A stretch of 6,744 nt of DNA from contig DMST01000195.1 of assembly GCA_003454975.1 (NCBI GenBank), positions 1 to 6,744 on the forward strand. Reading direction: 5' to 3'. Positions within the stretch are counted from its first letter, which is position 1. Each line of letters opens with the position of its first letter. The stretch comes from Cytophagales bacterium (GTDB taxonomy: Bacteria > Bacteroidota > Bacteroidia > Cytophagales > Cyclobacteriaceae). Both the position numbers and the translations under genes were made by a program. Below the pieces are notes generated by a model, which searched no databases, was not told where the DNA came from, and was given only the letters and a program-made list of their open reading frames with translations. Positions 6,465-6,744 of this stretch are shown here, one piece after another.

Positions 6465-6744
6465 TTAGTATTTGGAGATTGCATTCCATACGGCACGGGC
6501 AGCGTTCGCAATAGCCTGGGCAATGGCGTCGGCGATTTGCTCGGCCTCATTCCATAGGGCCTGGGCTTCTTGTTCCAGGGCCTGCACCACCTGGCGGGCT
6601 ACTTGTATCACGGCGTCGGCCACGCGGCGTGCCTCGGCCAGCACTTGCGCCACTTCCTGCGCCACGGCTCTGCCAATCTGCTCGACCTCTTGCTCTGCTT
6701 CCTCGGCGAGCTCACCGACCACCTGGGCCACTTCCTCCGCATCG
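6465..6744 (-). CDS. Alanine-rich helical protein with 11-residue repeats (3' end only)
   Basis: I do not recognise this gene. The frame is open to the window edge; a GTG at 6731-6729 is a possible internal start, but the frame continues upstream of it (codons for D-A-E-E), so the true start is probably outside. The 92 visible residues have no proline and one glycine in each of the first and third repeat units, and are dominated by Ala, Gln, Glu and Val. They divide without gaps into eight 11-residue units (6740 to 6477) followed by a short S-K-Y tail and TAA. In the units, positions 4, 8 and 11 are mostly hydrophobic or small (for example AEEVAQVVGEL, GRAVAQEVAQV, ANAARAVWNAI). This is the pattern of a hendecad coiled coil or of a long amphipathic, possibly lipid-binding helix. 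By hand count the net charge is about -11. It lies 14 nt upstream of the large lectin-like gene and is probably cotranscribed with it. The coding call is strong; the function is unknown. Confidence 0.75.
   Translation of the reverse strand, partial: DAEEVAQVVGELAEEAEQEVEQIGRAVAQEVAQVLAEARRVADAVIQVARQVVQALEQEAQALWNEAEQIADAIAQAIANAARAVWNAISKY
6477..6740 (-). repeat. Eight tandem 11-residue (33-bp) hendecad units
   Basis: Reading codons from 6740 downwards, eight consecutive 11-residue units align without insertions. Each has a hydrophobic or small residue at position 4 (V, A, V, A, A, A, A, A) and an aliphatic residue, or once Ala, at position 11 (L, I, V, V, L, A, I, I). Tryptophan appears at position 8 of the sixth and eighth units. 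The period is seen in the protein; at DNA level the units are diverged, so this is an old repeat and not a recent tandem duplication. Confidence 0.7.

Noticed and set aside
6451..6489. In-frame ATG at 6489 as the start of the large protein
   Set aside because: It lies inside the end of the upstream gene and would add 13 residues (MECNLQILTLKTI) before the LamG domain without improving it. The ATG at 6450 follows the upstream stop and has a weak purine-rich site.

Overview
The window carries three genes on the minus strand, transcribed from high to low coordinates and packed with almost no intergenic DNA. In transcription order they are: (1) the 3' end of a gene for an alanine-rich, all-helical protein built on an 11-residue repeat (6744-6465); (2) a 1767-codon gene for a large mosaic lectin-like protein (6450-1147); and (3) the 5' part of a FAD-linked oxidase of the vanillyl-alcohol oxidase / 4-cresol dehydrogenase (PCMH) family (1150 to position 1, running off the window), whose frame is broken by one in-frame TAG. 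Genes 1 and 2 are 14 nt apart and genes 2 and 3 overlap by 4 nt (GTGA), so a single transcript is likely. I see no RNA genes, CRISPR arrays, insertion sequences or terminators. No stretch over 300 bases lacks a gene.

The large protein is the main content. From the N terminus I read: LamG/concanavalin-like domain 1; a short helical linker; a LecA (PA-IL)-like domain; a set of YWTD-type beta-propeller repeats; an Ala/Gln-rich helical linker; two more LecA-like domains; a second set of YWTD repeats; LamG domains 2 and 3; and a strongly basic helical tail. The middle is a visible internal duplication of a module 'helical linker - DQLW strand - LecA - YWTD repeats'. No signal peptide, membrane segment or recognisable type IX sorting domain is visible, although the domains are typical of carbohydrate- or surface-binding proteins.

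The organism is probably a bacterium of the Bacteroidota (Saprospirales/Cytophagales-like). I base this on the giant LamG/YWTD/LecA mosaic protein and the weak Shine-Dalgarno sequences; it is inference at low to moderate confidence. Base composition is uneven. Sampled 60-base lines in genes 1 and 3 and in the C-terminal tail of gene 2 are about 65% GC, while those in LamG2/3 and LecA2/3 are about 40%, which suggests domain shuffling inside the large gene.

How the genes work together is not known. One testable idea is that the acidic 11-mer-repeat helix of gene 1 pairs with the basic tail of gene 2, which also carries 11-mer repeats, making a two-part binding complex. The oxidase might once have supplied a chemical activity and now be decaying, or be read through.
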